Program-made: the position numbers and the translations under genes
Notes under the pieces: generated by a model
Database searches by the model: none
What the model saw: only the letters and a program-made list of their open reading frames with translations
Told to the model about the DNA's origin: nothing
In this document: positions 27,757 to 37,629 of the stretch, piece by piece
Numbering within the stretch: the stretch's first letter is position 1
Layout: the number at the start of each line of letters is the position of its first letter
Assembly: GCF_036503815.1 (NCBI RefSeq)
Contig: NZ_AP027764.1
Location: forward strand, 1,426,001 to 1,490,000
Direction of reading: 5' to 3'
DNA length: 64,000 bases
DNA from: Escherichia coli
GTDB lineage: Bacteria > Pseudomonadota > Gammaproteobacteria > Enterobacterales > Enterobacteriaceae

Positions 27757-29760
27757 TCAGGCACCTTTCACACCCAGTACCTTATGCGCTTTTGCCACAA
27801 TATTCTCGGCGGTAAAGCCAAAGAACGGGAACAGCTTATCCGCAGGAGCAGATTCCCCATAACCCGTCATCCCGACAATTGCCCCTTTCAGACCAACATA
27901 TTTGTACCAGTAATCGGCGATGCCTGCTTCCACCGCCACGCGAGCCGCAACGTTAGAAGGCAACACCGACTCACGATATTCCTCATCCTGGGCGTCGAAA
28001 ATATCGGTCGAGGGCAGGGAAACCACGCGTACATTGCGACCTTCTCCCGCTAATTTCTCTGCCGCTTGCAGGGTGATTTCCATCTCTGAACCAGTGGCAA
28101 TCAAAATAATATCCGGCTTGCCGCCGCTGTCTTTCAACACATAACCACCGCGGGCAATCTCTTTTACCTGATCTGGCGTACGTTCCACCTGGGCCAGATT
28201 CTGCCTTGAGAGGATAAGCGCCGTCGGCCCGTTGTGACGCTCGACCGCCAGCTTCCAGCCCACCGCAGCTTCCACCTGATCACACGGTCGCCAGGTGCTA
28301 AAATTCGGCGTCAAGCGCAGACTGGCCAGTTGCTCAACGGCCTGGTGGGTCGGACCATCTTCCCCTAAGCCAATTGAGTCGTGGGTATAAACCATAATCT
28401 GCCGCGCTTTCATCAGTGCCGCCATCCGCGCGGCGTTACGAGCGTATTCAACAAACATCAGGAACGTCGCGGTATACGGCACGAAGCCGCCGTGGTGCGC
28501 AATGCCATTGGCGATAGCGGTCATACCAAATTCACGCACCCCGTAGTGAATATAGTTGCCCGCCGGATCTTCCTTCAGCGATACAGAACCTTTCCAGATG
28601 GTGAGGTTACTGGGAGCCAGATCCGCCGAACCGCCAAGCAGTTCAGGCAGCATTGGCCCGTAAGCGTTAAGCGTATTTTGCGAAGCCTTACGGGTAGCGA
28701 TCTTCGCAGGATTCGCCTGCAACTCATTGATATATTTCTGCGTCGTTTTCTCCCAGTCTTTCGGTAAACCACCGCTCATCCGGCGAGTAAACTCTTCTGC
28801 CAGTTGCGGATGAGCCTTTTTATACGCGGCAAACTTCTCATTCCATCTCTGCTGCGCTTTTTCGCCTTTTTCGCGGGCATCCCAGGCGTGATAAATCTCT
28901 TTGGGGATCTCAAATGGCGGATGGTGCCAGCCCAGTTTCTGTCGAGCCAGCGCCACCTCTTCTTCACCCAGCGGTGCGCCGTGCGCCTCTTCTTTACCTG
29001 CTTTATTCGGTGAACCAAAGCCAATCACCGTACGGCAGATAATCAGCGATGGCTTATCTTTTACGCTTTGCGCTTCAAGAATCGCTTCCTTCACCGCCTG
29101 CGGATCGTGACCGTCGATTTCATGGATCACATGCCAGTGATAGGCTTCAAAACGTTTTGCCGTATCGTCGGTAAACCAGCCTTCGGTTTCACCGTCGATG
29201 GAAATACCATTGTGATCGTAAAAACCAATCAGCTTGCCCAGCCCCAGCGTGCCCGCCAGCGAACAGACTTCGTGAGAAATACCTTCCATCAGGCAGCCGT
29301 CGCCCATAAACACATAGGTGAAGTGATCGATAATTTCATGATCCGGCTGGTTAAACTGCGCCGCTAGTGTACGTTCTGCTATCGCCAGTCCGACCGCGTT
29401 CGCCAAACCTTGTCCAAGTGGACCGGTGGTGGTTTCAACACCAGGCGTATAGCCAATCTCCGGGTGACCAGGGGTTTTCGAATGCAACTGACGGAAGTTC
29501 TTCAGCTCTTCCAGCGGCAGGTCGTAACCGGTCAGATGAAGCAAACTGTAGAGCAGCATCGACGCGTGACCGTTAGAGAGAATAAAGCGGTCGCGATCAT
29601 ACCAGGTTGGATCGGTGGGGTTATGTTTAAGAAAATCGTTCCACAGCACTTCGGCAATATCGGCCATGCCCATCGGCGCGCCGGGATGACCAGAATTGGC
29701 TTTTTGTACCGCATCCATACTGAGCGCGCGAATCGCATTGGCAAGGTCTTTTCGGGACAT
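27757..29760 (-). CDS. tktB: Transketolase 2 TktB
   Basis: A 667-residue thiamine-diphosphate enzyme of the non-oxidative pentose phosphate pathway that moves two-carbon units between sugar phosphates. The ThDP/Mg motif GDGCLMEGISHE...DHNGIS, the active-site HGAPLG loop and the LGEDGPTHQ pyrimidine-domain motif are all present. The start at ATG 29760 (MSRKDLANAIRAL) has GGAG upstream; the longer open frame to 29823 would overlap talA. It is the stationary-phase isozyme, and the talA-tktB pairing is typical of sigma-S control. Confidence 0.96.
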   Translation of the reverse strand: MSRKDLANAIRALSMDAVQKANSGHPGAPMGMADIAEVLWNDFLKHNPTDPTWYDRDRFILSNGHASMLLYSLLHLTGYDLPLEELKNFRQLHSKTPGHPEIGYTPGVETTTGPLGQGLANAVGLAIAERTLAAQFNQPDHEIIDHFTYVFMGDGCLMEGISHEVCSLAGTLGLGKLIGFYDHNGISIDGETEGWFTDDTAKRFEAYHWHVIHEIDGHDPQAVKEAILEAQSVKDKPSLIICRTVIGFGSPNKAGKEEAHGAPLGEEEVALARQKLGWHHPPFEIPKEIYHAWDAREKGEKAQQRWNEKFAAYKKAHPQLAEEFTRRMSGGLPKDWEKTTQKYINELQANPAKIATRKASQNTLNAYGPMLPELLGGSADLAPSNLTIWKGSVSLKEDPAGNYIHYGVREFGMTAIANGIAHHGGFVPYTATFLMFVEYARNAARMAALMKARQIMVYTHDSIGLGEDGPTHQAVEQLASLRLTPNFSTWRPCDQVEAAVGWKLAVERHNGPTALILSRQNLAQVERTPDQVKEIARGGYVLKDSGGKPDIILIATGSEMEITLQAAEKLAGEGRNVRVVSLPSTDIFDAQDEEYRESVLPSNVAARVAVEAGIADYWYKYVGLKGAIVGMTGYGESAPADKLFPFFGFTAENIVAKAHKVLGVKGA

Positions 29761-29779
29761 ATAACACTCCGTGGCTGGT

Positions 29780-30730
29780 TTATAGTTTGACGGCAAGAAG
29801 ATCTTCCAGTTTGCGTTGATCAACGGCGAACAGGCGGATGCCTTCAGAGAGTTTTTCTACCGCCATTGCATCCTGATTGTGCTCCCAACGGAACTCCGCT
29901 TCGCTCATCGGGGCTGGGCGTGGGAACGTCTGAGAAGGTGGGATTAATTTACGCACTACTGGAGAAACTTTTTCCTGCAGCTCCTTCAGCAAATTCGGCG
30001 CAATAGTCAGTCGATCGCAGCCGGTTAAGGCGAGGATTTGTTCGGTGCGACGGAAGCTCGCGCCCATTACAATGGTTTCGTAGTGGTGTTGCTTATAGTA
30101 GTCGTAGATATTGCGCACTGACTTAACGCCCGGATCTTCTTCCACCACATACGGGTCCATCGGCTTACGCGCCTGATACCAGTCATAAATACGCCCGACA
30201 AACGGCGAAATCAGAAAAACGCCTGCTTCTGCACAGGCCCGCGCCTGAGCAAAAGAAAACAGTAGCGTCAGGTTGCAGTTAATACCTTCTTTTTCCAGTT
30301 CTTCTGCCGCGCGAATTCCTTCCCAGGTTGAAGCCAGCTTGATCAGAATACGTGATTTCTCAACGCCTTGTTGCTGATACAAGTCCACCAAATGGCGCGC
30401 CTTCTCAATACTTTTTTCTTTATCAAAAGAGAGGCGTGCATCAACTTCTGTTGACACGCGACCGGGTACGATTTTGAGAATTTCAGTACCGAAATTGACC
30501 GCCAGTTTGTCACATGCAGCGACCACCTGTTGTTCCTGGGTCTTGCCATTTTTTTTACCCCAGGCGATAGCATCGTCTATTAAATGCTCATATTGTGATA
30601 ATCCGGCAGCCTTGAGTAACAGCGAAGGATTGGTGGTGGCATCCTGGGGATGATAATGGCGAATGGACTCAATATCGCCACTGTCTGCCACGACAGTGGT
30701 GAACTGTTTGATGCCGTCTAACTCGTTCAT
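29780..30730 (-). CDS. talA: Transaldolase A TalA
   Basis: A 316-residue TIM-barrel aldolase that transfers dihydroxyacetone units between sedoheptulose-7-phosphate and glyceraldehyde-3-phosphate. The DATTNPSLLLKA motif near residue 30 and the Schiff-base lysine in ILIKLASTWEG are the family signatures. It precedes tktB by 19 bases on the same strand, giving a complete two-enzyme non-oxidative branch. Confidence 0.96.
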   Translation of the reverse strand: MNELDGIKQFTTVVADSGDIESIRHYHPQDATTNPSLLLKAAGLSQYEHLIDDAIAWGKKNGKTQEQQVVAACDKLAVNFGTEILKIVPGRVSTEVDARLSFDKEKSIEKARHLVDLYQQQGVEKSRILIKLASTWEGIRAAEELEKEGINCNLTLLFSFAQARACAEAGVFLISPFVGRIYDWYQARKPMDPYVVEEDPGVKSVRNIYDYYKQHHYETIVMGASFRRTEQILALTGCDRLTIAPNLLKELQEKVSPVVRKLIPPSQTFPRPAPMSEAEFRWEHNQDAMAVEKLSEGIRLFAVDQRKLEDLLAVKL

Positions 30731-31017
30731 AGGAAATACTCCTTGAAAAGTAAAGTGTTAGATGAGTGCGTTAATTCACACTTCTGAGAAATTTCGCTAA
30801 ACGCATCAAAAAAGCATAGCAGACAGGCATGGTATTGCTGGATTAAGCAGGTAACATCAGTGTTATAGGATTATTACCAAAACATTATGTTAATGGTGAG
30901 AGTTTGGACTTGCTCAAAGTCTGTAGACTCCGGCAAGGTAATAATGTGCGCCACGTTGTGGGCAAGGCTGTTGCTCACACACTTTATTTGTGAACGTTAC
31001 GTGAAAGGAACAACCAA

Positions 31018-33297
31018 ATGGATGACCAGTTAAAACAAAGTGCACTTGATTTCCATGAATTTCCAGTTCCAGGGAAAATCCAGGTTTCTCCAACCAAGCC
31101 TCTGGCAACGCAGCGCGATCTGGCGCTGGCCTACTCACCAGGCGTTGCCGCACCTTGTCTTGAAATCGAAAAAGACCCGTTAAAAGCCTACAAATATACC
31201 GCTCGTGGTAACCTGGTGGCGGTGATCTCTAACGGTACGGCGGTGCTGGGGTTAGGCAACATTGGCGCGCTGGCAGGCAAACCGGTGATGGAAGGCAAGG
31301 GCGTTCTGTTTAAGAAATTCGCCGGGATTGATGTATTTGACATTGAAGTTGATGAACTTGACCCGGACAAATTTATTGAAGTCGTCGCTGCGCTCGAACC
31401 GACCTTCGGCGGCATCAACCTCGAAGACATTAAAGCGCCAGAATGTTTCTATATTGAACAGAAACTGCGCGAGCGGATGAATATTCCAGTATTCCACGAC
31501 GATCAGCACGGCACGGCAATTATCAGCACTGCAGCCATCCTCAACGGATTGCGCGTGGTGGAGAAAAACATCTCCGACGTGCGGATGGTGGTTTCCGGCG
31601 CGGGTGCAGCAGCAATTGCCTGTATGAACCTGCTGGTGGCGCTGGGGCTGCAAAAACATAACATCGTGGTTTGTGATTCAAAAGGCGTTATCTATCAGGG
31701 CCGTGAGCCAAATATGGCGGAAACCAAAGCCGCATATGCGGTGGTGGATGACGGCAAACGTACCCTCGATGATGTGATTGAAGGCGCGGATATTTTCCTG
31801 GGCTGTTCCGGCCCGAAAGTGCTGACCCAGGAAATGGTTAAGAAAATGGCTCGTGCGCCGATGATCCTGGCGCTTGCAAACCCGGAACCAGAAATTCTGC
31901 CGCCGCTGGCGAAAGAAGTGCGTCCGGATGCCATCATCTGTACCGGCCGTTCCGACTACCCGAACCAGGTTAATAACGTGCTTTGCTTCCCGTTCATCTT
32001 CCGTGGCGCGTTGGACGTTGGTGCAACAGCTATCAACGAGGAAATGAAACTGGCGGCGGTACGCGCGATTGCAGAACTGGCCCATGCGGAACAGAGTGAA
32101 GTGGTGGCTTCAGCTTATGGCGATCAGGATCTGAGCTTTGGTCCGGAATACATCATTCCAAAACCGTTTGATCCGCGTTTGATCGTTAAGATCGCTCCTG
32201 CGGTCGCTAAAGCGGCGATGGAGTCGGGCGTGGCGACGCGTCCGATTGCTGATTTCGACGTCTACATCGACAAGCTGACTGAGTTCGTTTACAAAACCAA
32301 CCTGTTTATGAAGCCGATTTTCTCCCAGGCCCGCAAAGCGCCGAAGCGCGTTGTTTTACCGGAAGGGGAAGAGGCACGCGTTCTGCATGCTACTCAGGAA
32401 CTGGTGACGCTGGGACTGGCGAAACCGATCCTTATCGGTCGTCCGAACGTGATCGAAATGCGCATTCAAAAACTGGGCTTGCAGATCAAAGCGGGCGTTG
32501 ATTTTGAGATCGTCAATAACGAATCCGATCCGCGTTTTAAAGAATACTGGACCGAATACTTCCAGATCATGAAGCGCCGTGGTGTAACTCAGGAGCAGGC
32601 ACAGCGGGCACTGATCAGTAACCCGACAGTGATCGGCGCGATCATGGTTCAGCGTGGCGAAGCCGATGCAATGATTTGCGGTACGGTGGGCGATTATCAT
32701 GAACACTTCAGCGTGGTGAAAAATGTCTTTGGTTATCGCGATGGCGTTCACACCGCAGGCGCAATGAACGCGCTGCTATTGCCGAGTGGTAACACTTTTA
32801 TTGCCGATACCTACGTCAATGACGAGCCAGACGCAGAAGAGTTGGCGGAGATCACCTTGATGGCGGCAGAAACTGTTCGTCGTTTTGGTATTGAGCCGCG
32901 TGTGGCTCTGTTGTCACACTCCAACTTTGGTTCTTCTGACTGCCCGTCGTCGAGCAAAATGCGTCAAGCGCTGGAACTGGTCAGGGAGCGTGCGCCAGAA
33001 CTGATGATTGATGGTGAAATGCACGGCGATGCAGCGCTGGTGGAAGCGATTCGCAGCGATCGTATGCCGGACAGCCCTTTGAAAGGTTCCGCCAATATTC
33101 TGGTGATGCCGAACATGGAAGCTGCCCGTATTAGTTACAACTTACTGCGCGTTTCCAGCTCGGAAGGTGTGACTGTCGGTCCGGTGCTGATGGGTGTGGC
33201 GAAACCGGTTCACGTGTTAACACCAATCGCATCCGTACGTCGTATCGTCAACATGGTGGCGCTGGCCGTGGTTGAAGCGCAAACCCAACCGCTGTAA
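31018..33297 (+). CDS. maeB: NADP-dependent malic enzyme MaeB
   Basis: A 759-residue hybrid enzyme. Residues ~1-430 are the malic-enzyme part that decarboxylates malate to pyruvate: LAYSPGVAAPCLEI, VFHDDQHGTAI and the dinucleotide motif VVSGAGAAAIA. Residues ~430-759 are a phosphotransacetylase-like domain (LLSHSNFGSSDCPSS...MIDGEMHGDAALV) that in MaeB senses acetyl-CoA as an inhibitor and is not catalytic. It is divergent from talA across a 287-base gap. A perfect hairpin terminator follows. Confidence 0.97.
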   Translation: MDDQLKQSALDFHEFPVPGKIQVSPTKPLATQRDLALAYSPGVAAPCLEIEKDPLKAYKYTARGNLVAVISNGTAVLGLGNIGALAGKPVMEGKGVLFKKFAGIDVFDIEVDELDPDKFIEVVAALEPTFGGINLEDIKAPECFYIEQKLRERMNIPVFHDDQHGTAIISTAAILNGLRVVEKNISDVRMVVSGAGAAAIACMNLLVALGLQKHNIVVCDSKGVIYQGREPNMAETKAAYAVVDDGKRTLDDVIEGADIFLGCSGPKVLTQEMVKKMARAPMILALANPEPEILPPLAKEVRPDAIICTGRSDYPNQVNNVLCFPFIFRGALDVGATAINEEMKLAAVRAIAELAHAEQSEVVASAYGDQDLSFGPEYIIPKPFDPRLIVKIAPAVAKAAMESGVATRPIADFDVYIDKLTEFVYKTNLFMKPIFSQARKAPKRVVLPEGEEARVLHATQELVTLGLAKPILIGRPNVIEMRIQKLGLQIKAGVDFEIVNNESDPRFKEYWTEYFQIMKRRGVTQEQAQRALISNPTVIGAIMVQRGEADAMICGTVGDYHEHFSVVKNVFGYRDGVHTAGAMNALLLPSGNTFIADTYVNDEPDAEELAEITLMAAETVRRFGIEPRVALLSHSNFGSSDCPSSSKMRQALELVRERAPELMIDGEMHGDAALVEAIRSDRMPDSPLKGSANILVMPNMEAARISYNLLRVSSSEGVTVGPVLMGVAKPVHVLTPIASVRRIVNMVALAVVEAQTQPL

Positions 33298-33314
33298 TTC
33301 ATTCTTAACTCTCA

Positions 33315-33347
33315 CGCTTACCCTGAATATTCAGGGTAAGCGGTTTT
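33315..33347 (+). terminator. Terminator of maeB
   Basis: CGCTTACCCTGA and TCAGGGTAAGCG form a perfect twelve-base stem with a four-base loop, followed by GTTTT. It lies 18 bases after the maeB stop. Confidence 0.9.
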
Positions 33348-33588
33348 ACTGCAATATATTAGTAAAGCTTATTACTAAGTTTTCGAGTAATAAAAAAGCA
33401 GCATATAAACTATCTCGATATTATTTTATTTATATTCATGCGTTGCATATGAAAGTTTATGCATCACAGTAAATATCTCTCCATTCTTAGTGATCTACCT
33501 CACCTTTTAAACGCGCTTGCCGAATTTTGTTATTTACTCTGACGAAAAATTGTCACGATACATGCAAGTTTTTCACAGGCGGCGACTC
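33348..33588 (+). promoter_or_regulatory. Upstream region of the eut operon
   Basis: An AT-rich stretch between the maeB terminator and eutS must hold the main eut promoter, which EutR activates with ethanolamine and adenosylcobalamin. No confident operator or -35/-10 pair could be fixed by eye. Confidence 0.5.
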
Positions 33589-33924
33589 ATGGATAAAGAA
33601 CGCATCATTCAGGAATTTGTGCCCGGCAAACAGGTCACACTGGCGCATCTCATCGCGCATCCCGGCGAGGAACTGGCGAAGAAAATCGGCGTTCCGGATG
33701 CGGGCGCAATCGGCATTATGACGCTAACTCCCGGCGAAACGGCGATGATCGCCGGTGATTTAGCGCTGAAAGCTGCCGATGTGCATATCGGTTTCCTCGA
33801 CCGTTTTAGCGGCGCACTGGTGATTTATGGTTCGGTGGGCGCAGTAGAAGAAGCGTTATCACAAACCGTCAGCGGTTTAGGACGCTTATTAAATTATACG
33901 CTGTGTGAAATGACCAAAAGTTAA
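33589..33924 (+). CDS. eutS: Ethanolamine microcompartment shell protein EutS
   Basis: A 111-residue BMC-domain protein with circular permutation (PduU/EutS type) that forms bent hexamers in the microcompartment shell. The start at ATG 33589 ([20 protein letters not shown]) follows AGGCGG; the open frame extends 24 codons upstream but that part has no homology. It is the first gene of the operon, and eutP starts 12 bases later. Confidence 0.95.
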
Positions 33925-33936
33925 TACGAGGCATTC

Positions 33937-34416
33937 ATGAAACGAATTGCGTTTGTGGGTGCCGTCGGGGCAGGAAAAACAACGTTATTTTATGCGTTAC
34001 AGGGGAATTATACCCTCGCAAGAAAAACACAGGCTGTGGAATTTAATGATAAGGGTGATATTGATACGCCGGGTGAATATTTTAGCCATCCCCGCTGGTA
34101 TCACGCCTTAATTACCACGCTACAGGATGTGGACATGCTGATTTATGTCCACGGCGCGAATGACCCGGAAAGCCGATTGCCTGCCGGGTTGCTGGATATT
34201 GGTGCCAGCAAACGGCAAATCGCCGTCATCAGTAAAACGGACATGCCGGATGCTGACGTCGCAGCAACGCGAAAGTTATTGCTTGAAACTGGTTTTGAAG
34301 AGCCGATTTTCGAGCTAAACAGCCACGACCCGCAAAGCGTGCAGCAACTGGTGGATTATCTGGCATCTCTCACCGAACAGGAGGAAGCAGGTGAAAAAAC
34401 TCATCACAGCGAATGA
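33937..34416 (+). CDS. eutP: EutP, P-loop protein (acetate kinase-like)
   Basis: A 159-residue P-loop protein with Walker A GAVGAGKTTLF at residues ~7-17 and an NKXD-like SKTDMPD motif. Members of the EutP/PduV family have been reported to have acetate-kinase activity in Salmonella. It overlaps eutQ by 26 bases, and the eutQ ribosome site AGGAGG lies inside its last codons. Confidence 0.94.
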   Translation: MKRIAFVGAVGAGKTTLFYALQGNYTLARKTQAVEFNDKGDIDTPGEYFSHPRWYHALITTLQDVDMLIYVHGANDPESRLPAGLLDIGASKRQIAVISKTDMPDADVAATRKLLLETGFEEPIFELNSHDPQSVQQLVDYLASLTEQEEAGEKTHHSE

Positions 34417-35080
34417 TATTCGTGAAGCACACGCGCGCGGCGAACAGGCAATGTCCGTGGTTCTGCGCGCCAGCATTATTACCCCGGAAGCGCGAGAAGT
34501 AGCGGATCTGTTGGGTTTTACCATCACCGAATGCGAGGAATCGACGCCAGCAACGGTATCTGTGCCCGTAGAGAAAACCGAAAGCCAGCGCATCCGCGAA
34601 ACCATCATTGCCCAGCTGCCGGAAGGCCAGTTTACCGAAAGCCTGGTCGCGCAGCTGATGGAAAAAGTGATGAAGGAAAAACAGTCGCTGGAGCAGGGCG
34701 CAATGCAGCCGAGCTTCAAATCGGTGACCGGCAAAGGCGGCATCAAAGTGATTGATGGCAGTAGCGTCAAGTTTGGTCGTTTCGACGGCGCAGAGCCGCA
34801 TTGTGTGGGCTTGACTGATCTTGTGACCGGAGACGACGGCAGCAGCATGGCCGCCGGTTTTATGCAGTGGGAGAACGCCTTCTTCCCGTGGACCCTGAAC
34901 TACGACGAAATCGACATGGTGCTGGAAGGGGAGCTGCATGTTCGCCACGAAGGCGAAACCATGATCGCCAAAGCAGGCGACGTGATGTTTATCCCGAAAG
35001 GCTCCAGCATCGAATTTGGTACGACATCCAGCGTGAAATTCCTGTATGTCGCCTGGCCGGCTAACTGGCAATCCCTATGA
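34391..35080 (+). CDS. eutQ: EutQ, cupin-domain protein of the eut operon
   Basis: A 229-residue protein starting at GTG 34391 with a strong AGGAGG upstream. The first ~100 residues are helical and charged. Residues ~125-225 are a cupin barrel (EIDMVLEGELHVRHEGETMIAKAGDVMFIPKGSSIEFGT). Acetate-kinase activity has been reported for the Salmonella protein. It overlaps eutT by four bases (ATGA). Confidence 0.93.
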   Translation: MKKLITANDIREAHARGEQAMSVVLRASIITPEAREVADLLGFTITECEESTPATVSVPVEKTESQRIRETIIAQLPEGQFTESLVAQLMEKVMKEKQSLEQGAMQPSFKSVTGKGGIKVIDGSSVKFGRFDGAEPHCVGLTDLVTGDDGSSMAAGFMQWENAFFPWTLNYDEIDMVLEGELHVRHEGETMIAKAGDVMFIPKGSSIEFGTTSSVKFLYVAWPANWQSL

Positions 35081-35880
35081 AAGATTTCATCACCGAAGCA
35101 TGGCTAAGAGCGAACCATACGCTCAGCGAAGGCGCAGAGATCCATCTCCCTGCGGACAGTCGCCTGACGCCCTCTGCCCGGGAGTTGCTGGAAAGCCGCC
35201 ATCTGCGCATCAAGTTTATTGACGAGCAGGGCCGCCTGTTTGTTGACGATGAACAGCAGCAGCCGCAGCCCGTTCACGGGCTGACCAGTAGCGATGAACA
35301 TCCGCAGGCGTGCTGCGAACTGTGCCGCCAGCCGGTGGCAAAAAAGCCGGACACGCTGACTCACCTGTCGGCGGAAAAAATGGTCGCCAAAAGCGATCCG
35401 CGCCTCGGTTTTCGCGCGGTTCTCGACAGCACCATTGCGCTGGCAGTGTGGCTGCAAATTGAACTGGCAGAACCGTGGCAGCCGTGGCTGGCGGACATCC
35501 GCTCGCGTCTTGGCAACATTATGCGCGCCGATGCGCTGGGGGAACCGCTGGGCGAACAAGCGATTGTCGGGCTTTCTGACGAAGATCTGCATCGGCTTTC
35601 TCATCAGCCGCTGCGCTATCTCGACCACGATCATCTGGTGCCGGAAGCCAGCCACGGACGCGATGCGGCGTTGCTCAATCTGCTACGCACCAAAGTGCGG
35701 GAAACCGAAATCGTAGCGGCGCAGGTGTTTATCACCCGCAGTTTTGAAGTATTACGCCCGGACATCTTGCAGGCGCTGAACCGCCTTTCCAGCACGGTTT
35801 ACGTGATGATGATTTTGAGCGTAACGAAGCAGCCGCTAACGGTGAAGCAGATCCAACAACGACTGGGGGAAACGCAATGA
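35077..35880 (+). CDS. eutT: Ethanolamine-operon cobalamin adenosyltransferase EutT
   Basis: A 267-residue ATP:corrinoid adenosyltransferase that makes the adenosylcobalamin required by EutBC. It shows the EutT metal motif H-x11-CC-x2-C (HGLTSSDEHPQACCELC), which is specific to this branch. Overlaps of four bases with both eutQ and eutD indicate tight coupling. Confidence 0.94.
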   Translation: MKDFITEAWLRANHTLSEGAEIHLPADSRLTPSARELLESRHLRIKFIDEQGRLFVDDEQQQPQPVHGLTSSDEHPQACCELCRQPVAKKPDTLTHLSAEKMVAKSDPRLGFRAVLDSTIALAVWLQIELAEPWQPWLADIRSRLGNIMRADALGEPLGEQAIVGLSDEDLHRLSHQPLRYLDHDHLVPEASHGRDAALLNLLRTKVRETEIVAAQVFITRSFEVLRPDILQALNRLSSTVYVMMILSVTKQPLTVKQIQQRLGETQ

Positions 35881-36893
35881 TTATTGAACGTTGTCGTGAA
35901 CTGGCGTTGCGAGCGCCCGCCAGAGTGGTTTTTCCTGATGCGTTAGACCAACGCGTGCTGAAAGCCGCGCAATATCTGTATCAACAAAGTCTGGCGACGC
36001 CCGTTCTTATCGCCAATCCGTTTGAACTTCGCCAGTTTGCGCTCAGCCACGGCGTGGCGATGGACGGGCTACTGGTGATTGATCCTCATAGCAACCTCGC
36101 AATGCGGGAAGAATTTGCTGACCGCTGGCAGGCCCGTGCGGGAGATAAAACGCCGTCGGATGCGCTGGAAAAACTTACCGATCCACTAATGTTCGCCGCT
36201 GCGATGGTTAGCGCTGGTAAAGCGGATGTCTGTATTGCAGGCAACCTCTCTTCAACGGCAAATGTACTACGTGCCGGATTACGCGTTATTGGCTTGCAGC
36301 CTGGCTGTAAAACGCTCTCCTCCATTTTCCTGATGCTGCCACAGTACAGCGGTCCAGCGTTGGGCTTTGCCGATTGCAGCGTAGTGCCACAGCCGACGGC
36401 GGCACAACTGGCGGATATCGCGCTTGCCAGCGCCGAAACCTGGCGAGCCATCACCGGAGAAGAGCCGCGCGTGGCGATGTTGTCGTTCTCCAGTAACGGC
36501 AGCGCCCGTCACCCCTGCGTTGCCAACGTGCAGCAAGCGACAGAAATCGTCCGTGAGCGCGCACCGCAGCTGGTCGTCGATGGCGAGTTGCAGTTTGACG
36601 CCGCCTTTGTGCCAGAAGTGGCGGCGCAAAAAGCGCCAGCCAGCCCGCTACAGGGCAAAGCCAATGTGATGGTTTTTCCGTCGCTGGAGGCGGGAAATAT
36701 TGGCTACAAAATCGCACAACGACTTGGCGGATATCGTGCCGTCGGGCCATTGATACAAGGACTTGCCGCGCCGATGCACGATCTCTCTCGTGGTTGTAGC
36801 GTGCAGGAAATTATCGAGCTGGCGCTGGTGGCAGCTGTGCCGCGTCAGACAAATGTGAACCGCGAAAGCAGTTTACACACACTGGTTGAATGA
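35877..36893 (+). CDS. eutD: Phosphotransacetylase EutD
   Basis: A 338-residue PTA_PTB-domain enzyme that converts acetyl-CoA made by EutE to acetyl phosphate. The conserved block SFSSNGSARHPCVANVQQA...VDGELQFDAAFVPEVA matches phosphotransacetylases, including the C-terminal half of MaeB 2.6 kb upstream. It lacks the long N-terminal domain of housekeeping Pta. Also called eutI. Confidence 0.95.
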   Translation: MIIERCRELALRAPARVVFPDALDQRVLKAAQYLYQQSLATPVLIANPFELRQFALSHGVAMDGLLVIDPHSNLAMREEFADRWQARAGDKTPSDALEKLTDPLMFAAAMVSAGKADVCIAGNLSSTANVLRAGLRVIGLQPGCKTLSSIFLMLPQYSGPALGFADCSVVPQPTAAQLADIALASAETWRAITGEEPRVAMLSFSSNGSARHPCVANVQQATEIVRERAPQLVVDGELQFDAAFVPEVAAQKAPASPLQGKANVMVFPSLEAGNIGYKIAQRLGGYRAVGPLIQGLAAPMHDLSRGCSVQEIIELALVAAVPRQTNVNRESSLHTLVE

Positions 36894-36931
36894 ACGGTCC
36901 CGTTCTGGACCCCTATAAAGAGGAAAACACA

Positions 36932-37225
36932 ATGGAAGCATTAGGAATGATCGAAACCCGGGGCCTGGTTGCACTGATTGAGGCTTCTGATGCGATGGTG
37001 AAAGCTGCGCGCGTCAAACTGGTTGGTGTTAAGCAGATTGGCGGCGGCCTGTGTACTGCCATGGTTCGCGGTGATGTTGCAGCCTGTAAAGCCGCGACCG
37101 ATGCCGGTGCCGCAGCGGCACAGCGTATCGGTGAACTGGTATCCGTACATGTTATTCCGCGTCCGCACGGCGATCTGGAAGAGGTCTTCCCGATCGGCCT
37201 GAAAGGCGATAGCAGCAACCTGTAA
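36932..37225 (+). CDS. eutM: Major hexameric shell protein EutM
   Basis: A 97-residue canonical BMC-domain protein, the main facet hexamer of the Eut shell. The BMC signature MEALGMIETRGLVALIEASD and RPHGDLEEVFPI are visible. The start at ATG 36932 follows AAAGAGG; the frame is open for 14 codons upstream without homology. Confidence 0.96.
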   Translation: MEALGMIETRGLVALIEASDAMVKAARVKLVGVKQIGGGLCTAMVRGDVAACKAATDAGAAAAQRIGELVSVHVIPRPHGDLEEVFPIGLKGDSSNL

Positions 37226-37330
37226 TCACCCTGTGTGACGTCGATCCGGGCGTCACGCTCTCTCCTTTTTCTTTTACCTTCCGCGGAGGGTAGGGGGAGT
37301 TTTTACCTGAAATACGCCACGGAGGCGGGT

Positions 37331-37618
37331 ATGAAACTGGCAGTCGTCACAGGACAAATTGTTTGTACCGTACGCCATCACGGACTGGCGCATGACAAAT
37401 TGCTGATGGTGGAAATGATTGATCCACAAGGTAATCCTGATGGGCAATGTGCTGTCGCCATCGACAATATTGGCGCGGGAACCGGGGAGTGGGTGTTGCT
37501 GGTGAGTGGCAGTTCCGCCCGCCAGGCGCATAAAAGCGAAACGTCACCGGTCGATCTGTGCGTGATTGGCATCGTCGATGAGGTGGTGTCTGGCGGTCAG
37601 GTAATTTTCCACAAATAA
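37331..37618 (+). CDS. eutN: Shell vertex protein EutN
   Basis: A 95-residue EutN/CcmL-family protein that forms pentamers capping the vertices of the microcompartment. MKLAVVTGQIVCTVRH at the start and SPVDLCVIGIVDEV at the end are typical. ATG 37331 lies behind GGAGGCGGG. The 105-base gap after eutM includes a short GC-rich stretch. Confidence 0.95.
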   Translation: MKLAVVTGQIVCTVRHHGLAHDKLLMVEMIDPQGNPDGQCAVAIDNIGAGTGEWVLLVSGSSARQAHKSETSPVDLCVIGIVDEVVSGGQVIFHK

Positions 37619-37629
37619 GGCAGAACATC

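Noticed and set aside
30731..31017. CRP-like site in the talA-maeB gap (TTCACA half near 30775)
   Set aside because: Only one half-site is good; the other half deviates at two positions, so no feature was called.
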